Below are positions 28,466 to 38,029 of a stretch of DNA of 64,000 bases, in pieces (the first letter of the stretch is position 1; every line of letters begins with the position of its first letter). Made by a program: the position numbers and the translations under genes. This stretch comes from Halomonas sp. (GTDB lineage: Bacteria > Pseudomonadota > Gammaproteobacteria > Pseudomonadales > Halomonadaceae): positions 1 to 64,000 of the forward strand of contig JAGYKP010000097.1 of NCBI GenBank assembly GCA_018401555.1, given 5' to 3'. The notes under the pieces are model-generated. The model worked only from the letters and a program-made list of their open reading frames with translations, was not told the DNA's origin and ran no database searches.

Positions 28466-30135
28466 CTACTCCTGCGTGATCAGCGCCCCGGCGGCTTGTG
28501 CCTCCGGGGCGCGGCAGGTTTGCCGTCAGGTCCAGGGCGTCCTTGCGAACCTCGCTCTCCACGCCAAGTAGCCCGAGCAGAGAGTGGAACAGGTGGGCAT
28601 GGCTCAGTGAGGCGTCGCGCTGGGCAGTGAGGCAGTCGTTCGTCAGTCGTTGGCTGCCCAGGAAATCATCGGACGCCCACCACACCATGGGCACGCGGGT
28701 CTGCTCACGGGGAGCGATGGCGTAGGGCAGGCCGTGCAGGTAGATCCCCTTCTCGCCCAGCGACTCCCCGTGGTCGGAGACGTACAGCATGGCCGTGGCC
28801 AGGGACTGTCTCTCCTCCAGCACGCCGATGATTCCGTCCAGCACGCTGTCGGTATACAGGGTCGCGTTGTCGTAGCTGTTCACGATCGCCCCCCGGTCAC
28901 ACTGGGCCAGGTCGGCCGTGTCGCAGGTAGGAGTGAAGGTCCGAAAGTCCTCCGGGTAGCGCTGGAAGTAGCTGGGGCCGTGGTTGCCCAGCATATGCAG
29001 CACGACCACCGTATCGCCGCTGATCGACGCGACCTGACCTTTCAGCGCCTCGATCAGCACGCCATCGAGGCACCCCTCCTCTCCGCACAGTTCGGGGTAG
29101 GCGTCCGGCGATGGTGAGACCCGCTCCACGCCATCGCAGACTCCCTTGCAGCCCGACTGGTTGTCGATCCATACCATGCGATAGCCGGCGCGCTGCACCA
29201 CGTCCAGCAGCGTCTCATGGCTGCGGGTGAAGCGTTCGTCGTAGTCGCTTCGCCCCTGCGGCGAAAACATGCAGGGCAGCGAGACGGCGGTGCTGGTGCC
29301 GCAGCTAGCCACCTCGCTGAAGTTGATGACCTCACGTTCGGCCAGCCGCGGGGTGGTCTGCCGGTCATAGCCTGAGAGACCCCAGTTGGCGGCGCGCACG
29401 GTTTCGCCGACCACCAGCACCAGCAGCCGCGGCGCGCCGTCGGCGCTCGGCAGGCGTCGTGCATCCTCGCCGATGGGCAGGCGCTCCTCGGGCAGCGGTG
29501 GGGGTGCCGCCATCACCTGGCCGGTGGAGACGATGGCATTGCCCGGCGTCACCAGATAGCGAAGTTCGTGATGGTTGCGCATCAGCGAGGAGAGGCTCTG
29601 GAAGGAGAGCAGCAGTGCCCCGGAGAGCACGACGACACCGCCCAGCCACCACACTGCGCCGGCCCCCAGGCCACGCTGCCAGCTGCGCCGGCGCAGCGGC
29701 CAGCCCCACACCAGGGACAACGGCAGCAGGCCGAACAGCAGCAGGTAGAGCGCCAGGCCCGGGGTAAGCAGCTCGCCTGCCTCCCGGGTATCCGTCTGCA
29801 GCACGTTATCGATCATGTGGGTATCGAAGTAGGTGCCGTATTGGCCGGTGAAATAGCTGACCGAGGCGGCGACCACTACCAGGGCGGTCAGCAGCGGCTT
29901 GACGGTCACGCGGCCGACCAGCGGCAGGAAGACCACCAGGTGCAATCCGGTCACCACCACGCCGTAGGCGACCAGCAGGCCCCAGTCGCCAAGCCCCGTG
30001 GGCGGCTCGGCCTCGATCACCGCCGACCAGAAGCGTCGGTTGTAGAAGAGCGTGAAGCCAAGGCAGGCCAGCAGGGTCAGGGCCTGGGGGAGAGCGCCGG
30101 CAGTCGGGGAGCGGAACCGCAGGAGACTGTCTCAT
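28466..30135 (-). CDS. eptA: Lipid A phosphoethanolamine transferase, EptA family (frame-disrupted at both ends)
   Basis: Inner-membrane enzyme of about 555 residues that moves phosphoethanolamine from phosphatidylethanolamine to lipid A and so lowers polymyxin binding. Five N-terminal spans (FYNRRFWSAV onward) precede a periplasmic sulfatase fold. The nucleophile threonine lies in SCGTSTAVSLPCMFS, and zinc ligands in VVGETVRAANWGLSGY and YVSDHGESLGEKG. An extra A near 28519 hides the true end; removing it gives TCRAPEAQAAGALITQE and a stop at 28466. Near 30100 a further indel separates the ATG at 30135 from the body. It is the last gene of the PmrAB operon. Confidence 0.9.
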
Positions 30136-30205
30136 CCGTGAGCTATTGGTTTCAGGCATTGGCTGCGTCCAGAAAGGTAACGCAGCCACGCTTGACGGGC
30201 CTCGT

Positions 30206-30223
30206 CTTAACGAAGCCCTTATT
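30206..30223 (-). promoter_or_regulatory. Possible degenerate PmrA-type site before eptA
   Basis: CTTAAC (30206-30211) and CTTATT (30218-30223) resemble PmrA half-sites but are separated by six bases instead of five. It lies about 71 bases before the eptA ATG. Weak evidence; listed because eptA is a classic PmrA target. Confidence 0.25.
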
Positions 30224-30248
30224 TCAGAGGCCCGGGCGCGAAGCGGGC

Positions 30249-31636
30249 TCAGGCAGCCCGCGGCAGCGTCGCCACGGCGCGCAGGCCGCCGCCGGGCGCC
30301 TCCTCCAGGCGGGAGGGTGCCGCCGTGGCGGGCCAGCAGGCGCTCGACGATGGAGAGCTCCGGCCGGCGCCGGCCCCGGGGCCGGCGCGATGCGAAACGC
30401 TCGGTAATCGCGCTCACGCCCGCGGCGCGGAATCCCCGGGCCCCTGGTCGTCCACCCGCAGCGTCAGTCGGGTCGCCTCGGCCGCCAGGCTCACCGTCAC
30501 CCGGCCGCCGTCCGGGGTGTAGCGCAGGGCGTTGCCGACCAGATTCTGCACCAGGGTGCCGATGGCACCGGGTTCGGTTGCCAACCGCCAGTCACTCTCC
30601 TCGTTCGCGGCGAGGTCCAGCTCCTGGCCGCGTCTCGACCGCCAGCGGCGAGAGCTCGGCCAGGGCCTCGCGAACCTCGACCAGCAGGTCGCTGGCGATC
30701 CGGGCGCTCGCCTCCTGCTCCTCCTCCTCGGGCTCCAGACGCGCCAGCGTCAGCAGCTGGGTGACCAGTCGGGTGGCCCGGGCCACGCCGCGGCGCAGCT
30801 CCTCCAGCGCCTCGCGACGGTCGGCGGGGTCCTCGGTGGCCAGGGCGTTCTGGGCGTGCAGGTCGAGCACTGCCAGGGGGGTGCGCAGCTCGTGGGCGGC
30901 GTCGGCGATAAAGCGCTTCTCGCGCACCCGCAGCCGACGAATGCGCTCCAGCAGCCGATTCAGGGCACCGACGATGGTGTCCAGCTCCCGGGGCAGGGGG
31001 CGCATCACCAGTGGCTGCAGGTTGTGGGGTCGCGCTGGCGGATCGCCGCGGCCAGCCGCGACAGCGGCCGCAATCCCCAGCCGGTGGCCCACCACAGCAG
31101 CAGCGCCAGCAGCGGCAGGCCGACCAGGTCCGGCAGCAGGTGCGCAGGGCCACGCGCGCGAGTCAGCTCGCCGCGCACGTCGTCGCGCTCGGCGACCATC
31201 ACCCGCTGCGACTCGGGCGGGTCGAGGACATAGACCCGCCAGTCGTGGCCGGCCACCCGACTGCTGGCACATAGCCGGGCGGCGCCTCGGTGAAGGGCTC
31301 GGGCGGGGCGCTGGCCGAGCGCAGCACCAGGCGACCCTGCTCCCACAGCTGGAAGGCCAGCTTGCTCTCGTAGCGATGGCCGGCCAGGCGCTTGTCCGAC
31401 TGCTCGGCGCGCAGCAGGGCACTCTCCAGGCTGGCCAGCAGCGCCTCGCGCTGGTCCTCCGGCAGCGGCGCCTGGATCAGTCCCTCCAGCAGGCGGGCAT
31501 TCTGGGCCAGGCTGGCGTCGTAGAGCTCCTCGATCTCGTGGGCGGCGTAGCGGTAGCTGACCAGGCCGATGGCCAGCATGCTGAGGCCGAACACCAGCAG
31601 CACAAGTCCCAGGGTTCGGCGACGAATGGAGGTCAC
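30249..31636 (-). CDS. PmrB/QseC-like sensor histidine kinase (frame-disrupted)
   Basis: Sensor of about 460 residues: first membrane span (LGLVLLVFGLSMLAIGL), periplasmic domain, second span (LVGLPLLALLLWWATGWGL), HAMP, H-box FIADAAHELRTPLA, N-box LVQNLVGNALRYTPDGG, then G-boxes ending near LSIVERLLARHGGTL. The GTG at 31636 overlaps the regulator's stop (GTGA). At least six indels scatter the frame: about 31262, 31016 (a C lost from a C5 run), 30637, 30437, one between 30440 and 30370, and 30305. The stop at 30249 follows GGGLRAVATLPRAA. It should phosphorylate the PmrA-like regulator next to it. Confidence 0.9.
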
Positions 31637-32313
31637 GCCTCGGCCTCCTGCGGCGCGCGGTCCAGCACATAGCCGATGCCGCGCACGGTGCGGATCAGGC
31701 CGGGGAAGAGCTTGCGACGCAGGTGGTGGACATGCACCTCGATGGCGTTGCTCTCCACGTCCTCCTCCCAGCCGTAGACCAGCCGGGTCAGGGTGTCGCG
31801 GGTGAAGACCCGACCCGGGTGGCCCATGAACTCCTGGAGCAGGGTGAACTCGCGGCGCGACAGCGGGATCGCCTCGCCGCGATAGCACACCTCCCGGCTG
31901 GCGGGATCGAGCCGGATGCCGCGACACTCGAGCAGCGGGCTGGCCTGGCCCTGGCTGCGGCGCAGCAGGGCGCGCAGGCGGGCCTTGAGCTCGGCGACCT
32001 CGAAGGGCTTGACCAGGTAGTCGTCGGCGCCGGCGTCCAGGCCGGCGATGCGGTCGTCGACGGCGTCCCGGGCGGTCAGCACCAGCACCGGAATCCGGTT
32101 GCCGCCGCGCCGCACGGCCTCCAGTACCCGCATGCCGTCGAGCCCGGGCAGGCCCAGGTCGAGGATCACCGCGTCGAAGGGTTCACTGCCCTGCAGGGCG
32201 GTGAGTGCCATGGCGCCATCGGCGAGATGATCCACGGTGTAGTGCTCTGGCTTGAGGGCCAGGCGGATGCCCGAGGCCAGGCTCGGGTCATCCTCGACCA
32301 GCAGGATGCGCAT
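31633..32313 (-). CDS. OmpR-family response regulator, PmrA/QseB-like
   Basis: A 226-residue regulator. The receiver domain (1-115) has acidic residues in VEDD, the phosphoacceptor Asp in LDLGLPGLDG and the KPF lysine. The OmpR winged helix follows (about 125-220; SRREFTLLQEFMGHPGRVFTR and VHVHHLRRKL). The start is the ATG at 32313 just before ILLVEDDPS; the upstream frame is unsupported. It overlaps the kinase by four bases and lies seven bases after the TPR gene. The CTTAAG-type boxes at 25.9 and 36.7 kb fit this class of regulator, and eptA downstream is a typical target. Confidence 0.93.
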   Translation of the reverse strand: MRILLVEDDPSLASGIRLALKPEHYTVDHLADGAMALTALQGSEPFDAVILDLGLPGLDGMRVLEAVRRGGNRIPVLVLTARDAVDDRIAGLDAGADDYLVKPFEVAELKARLRALLRRSQGQASPLLECRGIRLDPASREVCYRGEAIPLSRREFTLLQEFMGHPGRVFTRDTLTRLVYGWEEDVESNAIEVHVHHLRRKLFPGLIRTVRGIGYVLDRAPQEAEA

Positions 32314-32320
32314 CGGTGGG

Positions 32321-33004
32321 TCATTGCTCCAGTTGCGACAGCAGGTGGCGGATTTCCTCGCGGCGGCCGGCATCGGCGAGCTCGCGGCCGGGCCGGGGCG
32401 GCGCCTGCAGGGCCTTCTCCAGGGCCTGGCGCGCCTCGGCGTCGCGGCCCTGCTGATGCAGATAGTCGCCCCAGAAGTAGAGGCTGTCGAGTCCGTCGGG
32501 GTTGATGGTGAGCGCCCGCTTGAGGTGCCACTCGGCCTTGTCGTCGTCGCCGAAGCCGACCGGCCAGCCCGGTACCTGGTAGTAGAGGGCCCCCAGGCTG
32601 GTGTAGGCGGAACCGTTCAGCGCCAGCGGGTCCTGCGCCAGGGCGGCCTCCAGGTAGCCGCGTGCCTGCTTGACCAGGCCCAGCGCCCCCAGCCCGCCTT
32701 CGGCGCCGGCCTGGCTGGAGCGCACGATGCCGGCCCAGATCAGCAGCTCGGCGGAGTCGGGGTGCTCGGCCAGCTGGCGTTCGGCCTCCTTGCTCAGCTC
32801 TTCGAGGGCCTTGGCCTGCTGCGCCTCGGGCAGTTCGTAGCGGATCTCGGCCCAGCGGGACTGCAGTCCAGCCACACCCTGGTCGGCACCACCGCCATCG
32901 CCCGCGGCCAGGGCGGCGATGGCGAACAGGCCGCCGAGGCCGGCGACAAGCAGCGTGGCGGCAAGGCGCAGCAGGGCGAAGCGAGAGGGGCGTCGAGCGT
33001 TCAT
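32321..33004 (-). CDS. Exported TPR-like protein in the PmrAB/hemolysin operon
   Basis: A 227-residue protein with an N-terminal signal peptide or anchor (basic MNARRPSRFALLRL, then a 20-residue hydrophobic run). It is followed by helical repeats of the TPR kind (AYTSLGALYYQVPGWPVGFG, AEWHLKRALTINPDGLDSLYFWGDYLHQQGRDAEARQ). Probably periplasmic, acting as a scaffold for other envelope proteins. Its ATG overlaps the SDR stop by four bases. No enzymatic motif is seen. Confidence 0.8.
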   Translation of the reverse strand: MNARRPSRFALLRLAATLLVAGLGGLFAIAALAAGDGGGADQGVAGLQSRWAEIRYELPEAQQAKALEELSKEAERQLAEHPDSAELLIWAGIVRSSQAGAEGGLGALGLVKQARGYLEAALAQDPLALNGSAYTSLGALYYQVPGWPVGFGDDDKAEWHLKRALTINPDGLDSLYFWGDYLHQQGRDAEARQALEKALQAPPRPGRELADAGRREEIRHLLSQLEQ

Positions 33005-33844
33005 GGCGTGGTCTCCGAAGTGCCGATAAAGCGGCGGATGACGGGAAGCTGGCGCGCCAGGGCGTGGTCGACCACCCCAGGCAGCAGGGCATTGAGGCGC
33101 ACGAAGAAGCGCTCCGGTCCGCCCAGCTGGGCCTCCTGGCGGCCGCGCTCCACGGCGTGGCGAACCGCCTGGGCGACCCGGGCGGGGCTGTCCATGGCGT
33201 TGCCCAGGGCCGCGTTCATGGCCTCCACCTCGGGGGCGTTCATGGCGGTGCGAGTGGCCCGGGGCGAGACATGCAACACCCGCACCCGGGTGTCGGCGAG
33301 CTCCCGGCGCAGGGCCTGGCTGAAGCGCGCGCAGGGCGAACTTGGTGGCGCAGTAGCCGACCTGACCGGGGTAGCCCAGGGTGCCGAAGGTGGAGCCCAG
33401 GGTGACCACCCAGCCTTGACGCGCCGCCATCAGCTGGGGGAGCAGGGCGCGGGTCAGCTGCAGGGTGGCGGTGAGGTTGAGGGCAATGAGTCGCTCGATC
33501 TCGGCATCGGAGCCTTCGGTGAACAGCGCCACCCGGTTCACACCGGCGGCGTTGATCAGCATGTTGCAGCCGGCTTGTCGGGCCGTGGCCACCAGCTGCT
33601 GGCGCTCCTCGGTGCGGGTCAGGTCGGCGGGCAGCGCGGTGACCCGGTCGGGATGGCGGTCCGCGGTGGCCGTCAGGGCCTCCGCCCGGCGGCCGGTGAT
33701 CAGCAGTTGCGCCCCGGCGGCGGCCAGCTCGTCCACCAGCGCCTGGCCGATGCCGCCGCTGGCCCCGGTGATCAGCACCCGCTGGGCGGGCCAGCCTCCC
33801 TCCGGCAGCCGCGGGCGTCGGGCGAGGCGATCAGGCCAGCGCAT
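33001..33844 (-). CDS. Short-chain dehydrogenase/reductase (frame-disrupted)
   Basis: About 280 residues. Classical SDR marks: TGASGGIG cofactor loop (near residue 26), INAAGVNR, the catalytic Ser in VTLGSTFG and YCATK. One extra base near 33327 breaks the frame after KFALR; the continuing frame reads FSQALRRELADTRVRVLHVSPRATRT and ends at 33001. The ATG at 33844 overlaps the preceding gene by 14 bases. Substrate unknown. Within this operon it could reduce a keto or aldehyde group made from the AMP-ligase product. Confidence 0.87.
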
Positions 33845-34523
33845 CGGAGAGCTCCCGGGCGGCATTGCCGCCGGCACAGTGCGCCTCGACGCAGCGGAAC
33901 ATGGCACCGTAGAGGCGGTAGACCAGCTTGGCGGTGTCGATCACCGCCGCCAGGTCCTGCTCCTCCAGGCGGTTCACCAGCCCCTCGAAGAAGGCCAGGT
34001 GGCCGATATCCAGGCTGCCGTGGGAGGTCAGGTAGCGTACCGCGTCGTCGGGCAGGTCGAGGCTCGCCTGCAAGCGTTCGGCAGCCTGGGTGGCCAGCGC
34101 CGTGCTGGTGCCCTCCAGCACCTGGACCATGCCGAAGAAGCCCACCGGGTGGCCATGCTCGATCTCGTCGCGCACGGCAGCCACCATCAGCCGGGTGGCG
34201 GGGTCCGCCGGGCGTGCGGCGGCCGCCGCGGCATCGCCACCGGCGGCGCGGATGTCGTCGAGGATCCACTGCTCGTGGCCGTGCTCTTCCTCGATGTACT
34301 CCACCAGGGCGCCGCGCAGCCACTCCAGACGCTCCGGCAGGCGGGCGCCACAGGCCATCATCAGTGGCACCGTGAAGCGCACGTGGTGGTAGGCCTGGCC
34401 GAGGAAGGCGAGGTACTCGTCACGGCTGACCCGGCCGGCCAGGGCGCGGGTCAGCAGCGGAGTGGAGAGCAGCCAGTCGCGCTCTTCACGGGTGGCGTGC
34501 TGCAGTTGCTGGTAGGGGGTCAT
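33831..34523 (-). CDS. Haem-oxygenase-like (TenA/PqqC/HDO superfamily) enzyme
   Basis: A 230-residue all-helical protein of the iron-containing redox enzyme family. Candidate metal ligands are in YIEEEHGHEQWILDD (near residue 75), VRDEIEHGHP and the C-terminal SLDIGHLAFFEG. Relatives include non-haem di-iron oxidases such as UndA and N-oxygenases, so an oxidative step on an acyl or amino substrate is plausible. The reading frame is intact. It overlaps the AMP-ligase by four bases and the SDR by 14. Whether the iron ligands are complete needs alignment. Confidence 0.8.
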   Translation of the reverse strand: MTPYQQLQHATREERDWLLSTPLLTRALAGRVSRDEYLAFLGQAYHHVRFTVPLMMACGARLPERLEWLRGALVEYIEEEHGHEQWILDDIRAAGGDAAAAAARPADPATRLMVAAVRDEIEHGHPVGFFGMVQVLEGTSTALATQAAERLQASLDLPDDAVRYLTSHGSLDIGHLAFFEGLVNRLEEQDLAAVIDTAKLVYRLYGAMFRCVEAHCAGGNAARELSDALA

Positions 34524-36005
34524 GGGGTCACTCCTTGTGGCGCCTGTGAAAGGTACGGCTCGGGTCGAGTGGGTGCGGCGCACAGCCAGTCGCCATGGGC
34601 GGCGAGGATGGCGTCGCGGCGCAGGCGGCCGTTGGCCGTCAGCTGGTGGTTCTCGTGGGTAAAGGGGGCACTGCGTCGCCATTCGTGAACGCGGGCGTAG
34701 TCGGGCAGGCCGGCGTTGGCCTCGGCCACTGCGGCGGCCAGGGCGTTGTCGTCGACCTCGGGTGAGGCGGGCACCAGCAGCGCGCGGTTGGCCGGCAGCG
34801 TCTCGCCGTGGACCAGGGCCTGGGCAATGGCGGGGCGGGCGCAGAGTTCGCCCTCCACCCACTGGGGGTCGACGTTGCGACCATAGGCGGTGATGAAGAC
34901 CTCGCGACGCCGCCCCTCCAGCACCAGGGCGTCGCCCTCCCAGCGGCCCAGGTCGCCGCTGGCGTGCCAGGCCGAGGCGCGGCGCCGGCTCACCCAGATA
35001 GCCGAGCTGGGTGGCGCCGCGCACCCACACCTCCCCCGCGTCATCGATGCGCACCTCGGTATGGGGCAGCGGCCGGCCGACGCCGCGGGCGGGCTCGCCG
35101 GGACGGTTGAGGCACACCACCGAGGCGCACTCCGAGAGGCCGTAGCCCTCGAAGACCGGCCAGCCGCCACGCCGGGCACGCGCCAGCAGGGTGTCGGCGA
35201 CCCTGGCGCCACCCACCGCCACGAAGCGCAGGCTCGCGGGGGCGTTCGGGCGTGCCGCCACCAGCGCCTGGAGCAGCTGGGGCACCAGGATCAGGCTGTG
35301 GGGCCGGCAGGCGTCGAGGGCGGCCAGCGCCCGCTGCGCCTCGAAGCCGCTGGCGCCGCTCCAGCCCAGCTCGGCGACCCCGGGCAGGCAGACGGTGGCG
35401 CCCAGCCACAGCGGCACGTAAAGGCCGCCGATGTTCTCCAGCAGGGTGGCGAGCGGCAGCATCGCCAGGTGACGCTCGATACCCAGGGGTGCCACGGCCT
35501 CGGCGATGCTCGCGGCCACGGCCAGCGGGGCGGTGGCATCCAGGCAGACTCCCTTGGGAGTGCCACTGGTGCCGGAGGTGAAGGTGATGCGGGTGGTGCC
35601 GGGATGCAGCTCCGGTGGCGAGGCGATGTGTCGGGTGGCGATGGCCGGGTCCCGCGTGGCGGCGAAGTCGTGGGCCTCGCCGCCGGGGCCGATCCAGGCG
35701 TCGAGCCCGGCAGCCTCCACCAGGTGGTGGCGCTGGGCAGCGCTGAAGAAGGCGGGCACCGGCACCGCCACCCGTTGATCCTGCAGCAGCGCCAGGTCCC
35801 ACAGTGCCCAGTCGATGCCGTTGTCCAGGGCCAGCGCGACCCGCGCGGCGCCGGCGTCGGCCAGCCGCTGCCGGCGTGCCTCGATCTCGCCCGGCAGTTC
35901 GGCGAAGGAGACCCGCCGCTGCCCCTCCTCCAGCGCGATACGGGTCGGACGCTCCTCGGCGTGGCGGGTCAGCCGCGCGAGGAAGGCCTCAGGCGAGGTG
36001 CGCAT
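34520..36005 (-). CDS. AMP-dependent acyl/aminoacyl ligase (frame-disrupted)
   Basis: Adenylating enzyme of about 495 residues. P-loop TFTSGTSGTPKGV (near 160), FVAVGGARV, YGLSECASVV, and the C-terminal hinge DLGRWEGDALVLEGRRREVFI. The family makes acyl-AMP and then usually acyl-CoA; the substrate cannot be read here. One indel near 34978-34990 (between LGEPA and SAWHASGDLG) breaks the frame. It overlaps the thermostable-hemolysin gene by 17 bases and the haem-oxygenase-like gene by four, so the three products probably act together. Confidence 0.87.
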
Positions 36006-36650
36006 GGGCCACCTCCGCCGGACGGGGCAGGGTCGAGGGCAGCAGGCCCCGCTCGGCAAGTTCCCGATGGGCGCGGCGCAGGTCGCCGGCCATTACCCAG
36101 GGGCGGCGCTCATAGTAGCGACCCCAGCAGGCCTGCTCGGCGCCGAGGCGTGCCGGGTCGGCGACCATCACCGGCTCCAGGGTAAGGCCCAGGCGACGAA
36201 TGCCGTTGGCCACCTCGGGGGTGGCGGTGAACAGAAGCCAGCCGATGCCCTCGCGGCCGAGCTGGTCCACCAGATGCAGGAAGAGCGGGCGTTGCAGGCC
36301 GGGACGGCGGCTTGCCAGGTTGCCGATCTCGGCGACCTGGTGGCGGGCCACGGGACGGGCGAAGCGCTCGGCCAGCAGGCGCTCGGCGCAAACGTCCAGG
36401 TAGTGCTCCTGGAACAGTGGACCGCTCGCCGCCGAGCGCACACCCACCGCGGCCTCGGCCCGATCGCCCTGCCACAGGCCGAAGAGGCGCGGCAGCAGCT
36501 GGGTGATGGCGGCGCCATGCTCCTCGGCGAAGCGTCGGCGGACCAGGTGCTCCAGGCGGCGGCGCCGGGTCCAGTGGCGCGCCTCGCGCCACTGCAGCGG
36601 CGAGGGGTGGCCGCGGCTGGTAGACAGGGCAGGCGTCTCGGTTCAGGCAT
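35989..36650 (-). CDS. Thermostable hemolysin family protein (T_hemolysin; frame-disrupted N-terminus)
   Basis: A cytoplasmic-looking protein of about 220 residues. The core PLFQEHYLDVCAERLLAE, HQVAEIGNLASRRPG and GIGWLLFTATPEV matches the Vibrio delta-thermostable-hemolysin family, whose fold is related to GNAT acyltransferases and acyl-homoserine-lactone synthases. That suggests acyl transfer rather than membrane lysis. One indel near 36600 separates the ATG at 36650 (GGAG upstream) from the body (SPLQWREARHWTRRRR). It is the first gene of an eight-gene overlapping operon; a PmrA-type box lies 45 bases upstream. Confidence 0.82.
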
Positions 36651-36694
36651 CGGGTCGTCTCCATGACGTGTCACCGATACTCTGGTCCCGACAA

Positions 36695-36711
36695 CTTAAC
36701 GCAGGCTTAAG
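36695..36711 (-). promoter_or_regulatory. PmrA-type box before the T_hemolysin operon
   Basis: On the minus strand CTTAAG-CCTGC-GTTAAG matches YTTAAK-N5-YTTAAK at all but one position. It ends 45 bases before the first ATG of the operon that encodes a PmrA-like regulator, so it may mediate autoregulation. AGTATCG about 20 bases downstream is a possible -10. Confidence 0.55.
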
Positions 36712-36745
36712 CCCTGGCCCGGAATGTTGCGCGCCACCTCGGGCG

Positions 36746-37230
36746 TCAGGGGGCCGGGGCGGCGGCGCCCAGGAAACGCTCCTGCCAGTAGGCGATCTCC
36801 ACCGGCGAGGTCTCCACCCGACGGCCACGGCCGGGGGCGTGGATCATCTGGCCGTCGCCGCGGTAGATGCCCACGTGGCTGGCCTTGCCACCCCGCTGAT
36901 ATCGAAGAACAGCAGGTCGCCGGGGCGGGCGCGATCCACTTCCGGCAGGGCCCGGAACTGGTCATCGGCGGTGCGCGGCACGGGGATACCGGCGGCCTGG
37001 TAGGCCAGTTGCACCAGCCCCGAGCAGTCGACACCCGAGGGGGTATTGCCGCCGAAGCGGTAGGGCGTGCCCAGGGCGCGCTCGGCCGCGGCCAGGATCA
37101 GCACGCGGTCGATGGTGAGGCCCTCGTGGGATGGCGGGTCCTCCACCGCCAGCTCCTTGCCGGCACAGCCGGCGAGCAGGGTGAGGGCGACCATCAGCAG
37201 CCACACTCGCCAGAGATCACGAACCGGCAT
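36746..37230 (-). CDS. NlpC/P60-family lipoprotein peptidase (frame-disrupted)
   Basis: A secreted cell-wall endopeptidase of about 160 residues. The lipobox LLAGC near residue 20 marks it as a lipoprotein. The catalytic Cys is in VDCSGLVQLAY, with His in KASHVGIYRG and IHAPGRG. A missing G near 36894 (GGGG should be GGGGG) breaks the frame after FFDIS; repair extends the protein to a stop at 36746 (REVETS-like region then WQERFLGAAAPAP). AGGAG eight bases upstream supports the start. It cleaves D-gamma-glutamyl-meso-DAP type bonds. It is divergent from gloA. Confidence 0.9.
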
Positions 37231-37383
37231 GCGAATCGCTCCTTGCAGTGGATATCCCCCTACATTAGCGCTGGCCGCCACTGGTGGGGAAGTCATGCTG
37301 GGGAAGGCTGCGGGAAGCGCCTGGAAAAGTGCCACCATCATCCCCATATCCGAGCGTACATCCACGCATCACAAGGAGTCACC

Positions 37384-37917
37384 ATGAGCTTCCAGGGTGA
37401 GCAGCATCCCGGCGTAGAGTCTCCCACCCCCGAGTCCCAGGGCTTCCGCCTCAACCACACCATGCTGCGGGTCAAGGACCCCGAGAAGGCCCTGGCCTTC
37501 TACTCACGGGTGTTCGGCATGTCGGTGGTGCGCCGCCTCGACTTCGAGGAGATGCAGTTCTCGCTCTACTTCCTGGCCCGGCTGGAGCAGGGCGATGACG
37601 TGCCGGAGGACGCGGGCCAGCGCACCGTCTGGACCTTCAGCCAGAAGGGCCTGCTTGAGCTGACCCACAACTGGGGCACCGAGGACCAGGCCGACTTCGC
37701 CTACCACGACGGCAATGCCGAACCCCAGGGCTTCGGCCATATCTGCTTCAGCGTGCCGGACCTTGCGGCCGCCGAGGCGTGGTTCGACGCCAATGATGTC
37801 GAATTCGTCAAGCGCGCCGACCAGGGCAAGATGAAGGACGTGGTGTTCGTCAAGGACGCCGACGGCTACTGGATCGAGGTGGTCCAGGCCGACCGCCTCG
37901 CCGCCATGGGTGACTGA
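37384..37917 (+). CDS. gloA: Lactoylglutathione lyase (glyoxalase I)
   Basis: A 177-residue metalloenzyme that converts the methylglyoxal-glutathione hemithioacetal to S-lactoylglutathione. Metal and substrate residues lie in LNHTMLRVKDPEKAL, LELTHNWGTE, GFGHICFSVPDL and the C-terminal YWIEVVQ, in the expected spacing. The insertion-bearing form (DVPEDAGQRTVWTFSQKG) resembles the eukaryote/Pseudomonas zinc-type GloA. AAGGAG supports the start. It ends in a clear terminator and is monocistronic. Confidence 0.95.
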   Translation: MSFQGEQHPGVESPTPESQGFRLNHTMLRVKDPEKALAFYSRVFGMSVVRRLDFEEMQFSLYFLARLEQGDDVPEDAGQRTVWTFSQKGLLELTHNWGTEDQADFAYHDGNAEPQGFGHICFSVPDLAAAEAWFDANDVEFVKRADQGKMKDVVFVKDADGYWIEVVQADRLAAMGD

Positions 37918-37936
37918 GGACTCGCCACTGGCCAGG

Positions 37937-37959
37937 CGCCGCCTGCGGGCGGCGTTTTT
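37937..37959 (+). terminator. Intrinsic terminator of gloA
   Basis: CGCCGCC (37937-37943) and GGCGGCG (37948-37954) form a stem with loop TGCG, followed directly by TTTTT. Confidence 0.9.
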
Positions 37960-38029
37960 GCCATCCACGCTAGTGGGCAGTAAGGTCATCAGCGAATCCC
38001 CGCATGGCATGACCTGCCAAGGAGTCCCG

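Noticed and set aside
32321..33907. One 528-residue fusion of SDR and TPR protein
   Set aside because: The long frame arises because the SDR frameshift runs into the frame of the next gene; the TPR protein has its own start at 33004 and signal peptide, and the SDR continues in another frame to 33001.
35989..36650. T_hemolysin protein as a secreted pore-forming toxin
   Set aside because: No signal peptide or membrane segment is visible, and the family fold is GNAT-like; the name is historical.
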